Assembly (NCBI GenBank): GCA_050184295.1
Contig: JBFXAM010000001.1
Location: 1 to 64,000 of the forward strand
DNA length: 64,000 bases
Direction: 5' to 3'
Origin: JBFXAM01 sp050184295
GTDB taxonomy: Bacteria > Planctomycetota > Phycisphaerae > UBA1845 > Fen-1342
Shown in pieces: positions 62,804-64,000 of the stretch. The notes below the pieces were generated by a model that ran no database searches, was not told the DNA's origin, and saw only the letters and a list, made by a program, of their open reading frames with translations. Numbering within the stretch: position 1 is the stretch's first letter; every line of letters begins with the position of its first letter. The position numbers and the translations under genes were made by a program.

Positions 62804-63286
62804 ATGCTTTATCGCGCCGTCGTCCTCACCGTCTCCGACTCGCGCAGCACAGGCGCCGCCGACGATCGCGGCGGGCCCGCCGTCATCGATCAGTTGCCCG
62901 CCCTCGACGCCGCGCTCGTGCACCGCGAGATCGTGCCCGACGAAATCGACGCCATCCAGGACGTCGTCTGCACCTGGCTCGGCCGCTGCGACCTGCTGAT
63001 TACGACCGGCGGCACCGGCGTCGCGCCGCGCGACGTCACGCCGGATGCGCTGGAGCCGCTGATCGAAAAACCGCTCCCCGGTTTCGGCGAGGTGATGCGT
63101 TTGCGAGCATTCGAGCGTGTGCCCACGTCGATCGTCGCCCGCAGCGGCGCCGGCGTCGCCGGCGGAACGCTCGTGCTCTGGCTGCCCGGCGCCCCGACGG
63201 CGGTCAACGAGTGCCTCACCTGGCTCACCCCCGCGATCAAGCACGTTTGCGACCTGCTCCGCGGCGGAACAGCAGCTGGACATTGA
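62804..63286 (+). CDS. mogA: Molybdopterin adenylyltransferase (MogA/MoaB family)
   Basis: The 160-residue protein begins YRAVVLTVSDSRSTG and has the MPT-binding motif TTGGTGVAPRDVTPDAL (GGTG at 69-72, Asp77), then GTLVLWLPGAPTAVNECL. It adenylates molybdopterin before molybdate insertion. MogA and MoaB cannot be told apart by sequence alone; the gene symbol is the better-supported of the two because of the GVAPRD form. It faces an operon with moaC 4 kb upstream on the other strand. Its transcript probably ends in the hairpin at 63381-63408. Confidence 0.88.
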   Translation: MLYRAVVLTVSDSRSTGAADDRGGPAVIDQLPALDAALVHREIVPDEIDAIQDVVCTWLGRCDLLITTGGTGVAPRDVTPDALEPLIEKPLPGFGEVMRLRAFERVPTSIVARSGAGVAGGTLVLWLPGAPTAVNECLTWLTPAIKHVCDLLRGGTAAGH

Positions 63287-63306
63287 GCACGAGCCGAGCA
63301 CCAACG

Positions 63307-63380
63307 GCTCGGTCGTAAGCCCCCCGGACGCGCACGCACACAGCTCGGTCGTAATTCCCCCCCCCGACGCGCACACAAAC
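63307..63380 (+). repeat. Tandem direct repeat, two copies
   Basis: GCTCGGTCGTAAGCCCCCCG at 63307 recurs as GCTCGGTCGTAATTCCCCCC at 63343, each followed by GACGCGCAC-CACAC-type sequence. The unit is about 36 bases. It lies between the convergent mogA and GH127-like genes. Confidence 0.55.
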
Positions 63381-63408
63381 GGCAGGTCGCCAACGGCCGC
63401 GACCTGCC
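63381..63408. terminator. Hairpin terminator between mogA and the GH127-like gene
   Basis: Perfect 10-base arms GGCAGGTCGC and GCGACCTGCC enclose an 8-base loop. The flanking genes converge, so it can serve both. Confidence 0.6.
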
Positions 63409-63435
63409 CTACGGGTTGACGGCGGCGCGTTCTGC

Positions 63436-64000
63436 TTACTCCTCCCCAATCTCCCACTCCAGCAATCCCGCCGACCAATTCGGCTGAAGCTCGATCTCCA
63501 GCTTGAGCTGTTCCGTCTTCACCGGTGTGAACGTCACCCGGTTGAATTCGTTCGCCTTCACGCCATAGCCGGACGCGCCTTCGACCTCCTTCCATTCCGC
63601 GCCGTCGCGATAAAGGACGCGCCACCGCGCCGGCACGCGACACTCGCCGAACCCCGTGTCGTCGAACCAGTACACGCCGCACGAACTCACCGCCCGCGCC
63701 GCGTCGAGTCGGCACGTGATCCACTCCGTCGTCCCCTTGTGGTTCCAGAACGTGAAGCGCGGGACGGAGTGATCGCTGCTGCTCTTTGGCAGCGCCCCGT
63801 CGGCGAGCGCGCCGATGTCGTCGCAGTAATGCGAAGCCTCGTAGCGGCTCGGCGGCGACTGGGTCCACTCGCGCGCGTCGGGGCCGAAACCGATCTGCGG
63901 AAACACCGAGATTCGCAGCCGCGCACAGCCCATCGGAATCAGCGTGATCGTCTCGTCGCTCGCCACCGAGCGCACCGGGCTGCCCTGCACTTCCTCGATC
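63436..64000 (-). CDS. C-terminal part of a GH127/DUF1680-like protein (truncated by the window edge)
   Basis: The frame is open to the right edge, so the N-terminus lies outside. The visible 188 residues begin near IEEVQGSPVRS and end WSAGLLEWEIGEE. They include RYEASHYCDDIGALADGALPKSS, HSVPRFTFWNHKGTTEWI and VYWFDDTGFGECRVPARWRVLYRDG, the discoidin-like tail typical of planctomycete DUF1680 proteins (beta-L-arabinofuranosidase family GH127). The catalytic barrel is not in the window. It is likely a polysaccharide-degrading enzyme. Confidence 0.7.
   Translation of the reverse strand, partial: IEEVQGSPVRSVASDETITLIPMGCARLRISVFPQIGFGPDAREWTQSPPSRYEASHYCDDIGALADGALPKSSSDHSVPRFTFWNHKGTTEWITCRLDAARAVSSCGVYWFDDTGFGECRVPARWRVLYRDGAEWKEVEGASGYGVKANEFNRVTFTPVKTEQLKLEIELQPNWSAGLLEWEIGEE

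Noticed and set aside
60308..63286. A 992-codon frame that ends in mogA
   Set aside because: Only the last 160 codons (from 62804) are mogA; the earlier part is antisense to the TIGR03790-like gene.
63354..63365. A run of nine C bases, a possible phase-variation tract
   Set aside because: It lies in non-coding DNA between converging genes, so slippage would not switch a reading frame.

Overview
The window is high-GC DNA (roughly 70% by eye) with about 46 supportable protein-coding genes and no rRNA, tRNA, CRISPR array, transposase or phage gene that I can see. It looks like a chromosome segment of a member of the Planctomycetota, probably a Phycisphaerae-like lineage. The reasons are an ECF sigma factor of the planctomycete type next to a Ser/Thr kinase with TPRs, a DUF1559-style pilin-like protein, a TIGR03790-like secreted protein, a GH127-like C-terminus, intergenic repeats of planctomycete character, and five secreted proteins ending in the same dockerin-like pair with the motif NNFDIDPFV. 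The lineage call is inference from families; no marker RNA is present.

Layout. 0-8 kb is a secretion/proteolysis zone: the C-terminus of an HtrA-like protease, a secreted metzincin with PA14 and dockerin modules, a DPP-IV-like S9 peptidase, and a beta-helix protein with dockerin. 8.2-11.3 kb holds the ECF sigma factor and the TPR kinase. 11.5-17.6 kb is housekeeping: fabI, then yidC, an inositol-monophosphatase-like gene and bipA/typA. 17.9-22.2 kb is a four-gene minus-strand operon (TPR protein, lipoprotein, glyA, lipoprotein). 22.5-25.9 kb has a GNAT protein and an MrfA/Hrq1-like helicase. 26.2-29.4 kb has a pseudopilin, a membrane zinc-ribbon protein and an FG-GAP/dockerin protein; the latter two are visibly lower in GC. 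A gene-free, repeat-bearing stretch of almost 1 kb follows, then a GspE/PilB ATPase, a GT39-like membrane protein and a coiled-coil envelope protein. 35.8-38.9 kb has a Ski2-like helicase divergent from a YkgJ-type cysteine-cluster protein. 39-42.1 kb is a giant beta-repeat/dockerin protein.

42.3-47.2 kb is a minus-strand block: a BamE-like lipoprotein, a VanZ-like protein coupled to an orphan ParA, and a ruvC-ruvA-ruvB-DUF3553 operon. A CtpA-type protease diverges from ruvC. 49.9-57.9 kb, all minus, holds a domain-swapped HldE-like protein whose kinase half has lost its catalytic motif, a YhaM-like exoribonuclease coupled to an unknown small protein, two lipoproteins, a UvrB/UvrC-motif protein and guaB. 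58.2-63.3 kb places moaC and mogA on either side of an orphan sugar-ABC ATPase and a TIGR03790/dockerin protein. The window ends in the C-terminus of a GH127/DUF1680-like protein.

I see no single new multi-gene defence or biosynthetic system. The most promising leads are the permuted HldE with a degenerate kinase half, a membrane-anchored coiled-coil protein with FlgT-like and BRCT-like modules, two apparently leaderless promoters (guaB and parA), and a family of intergenic inverted repeats.
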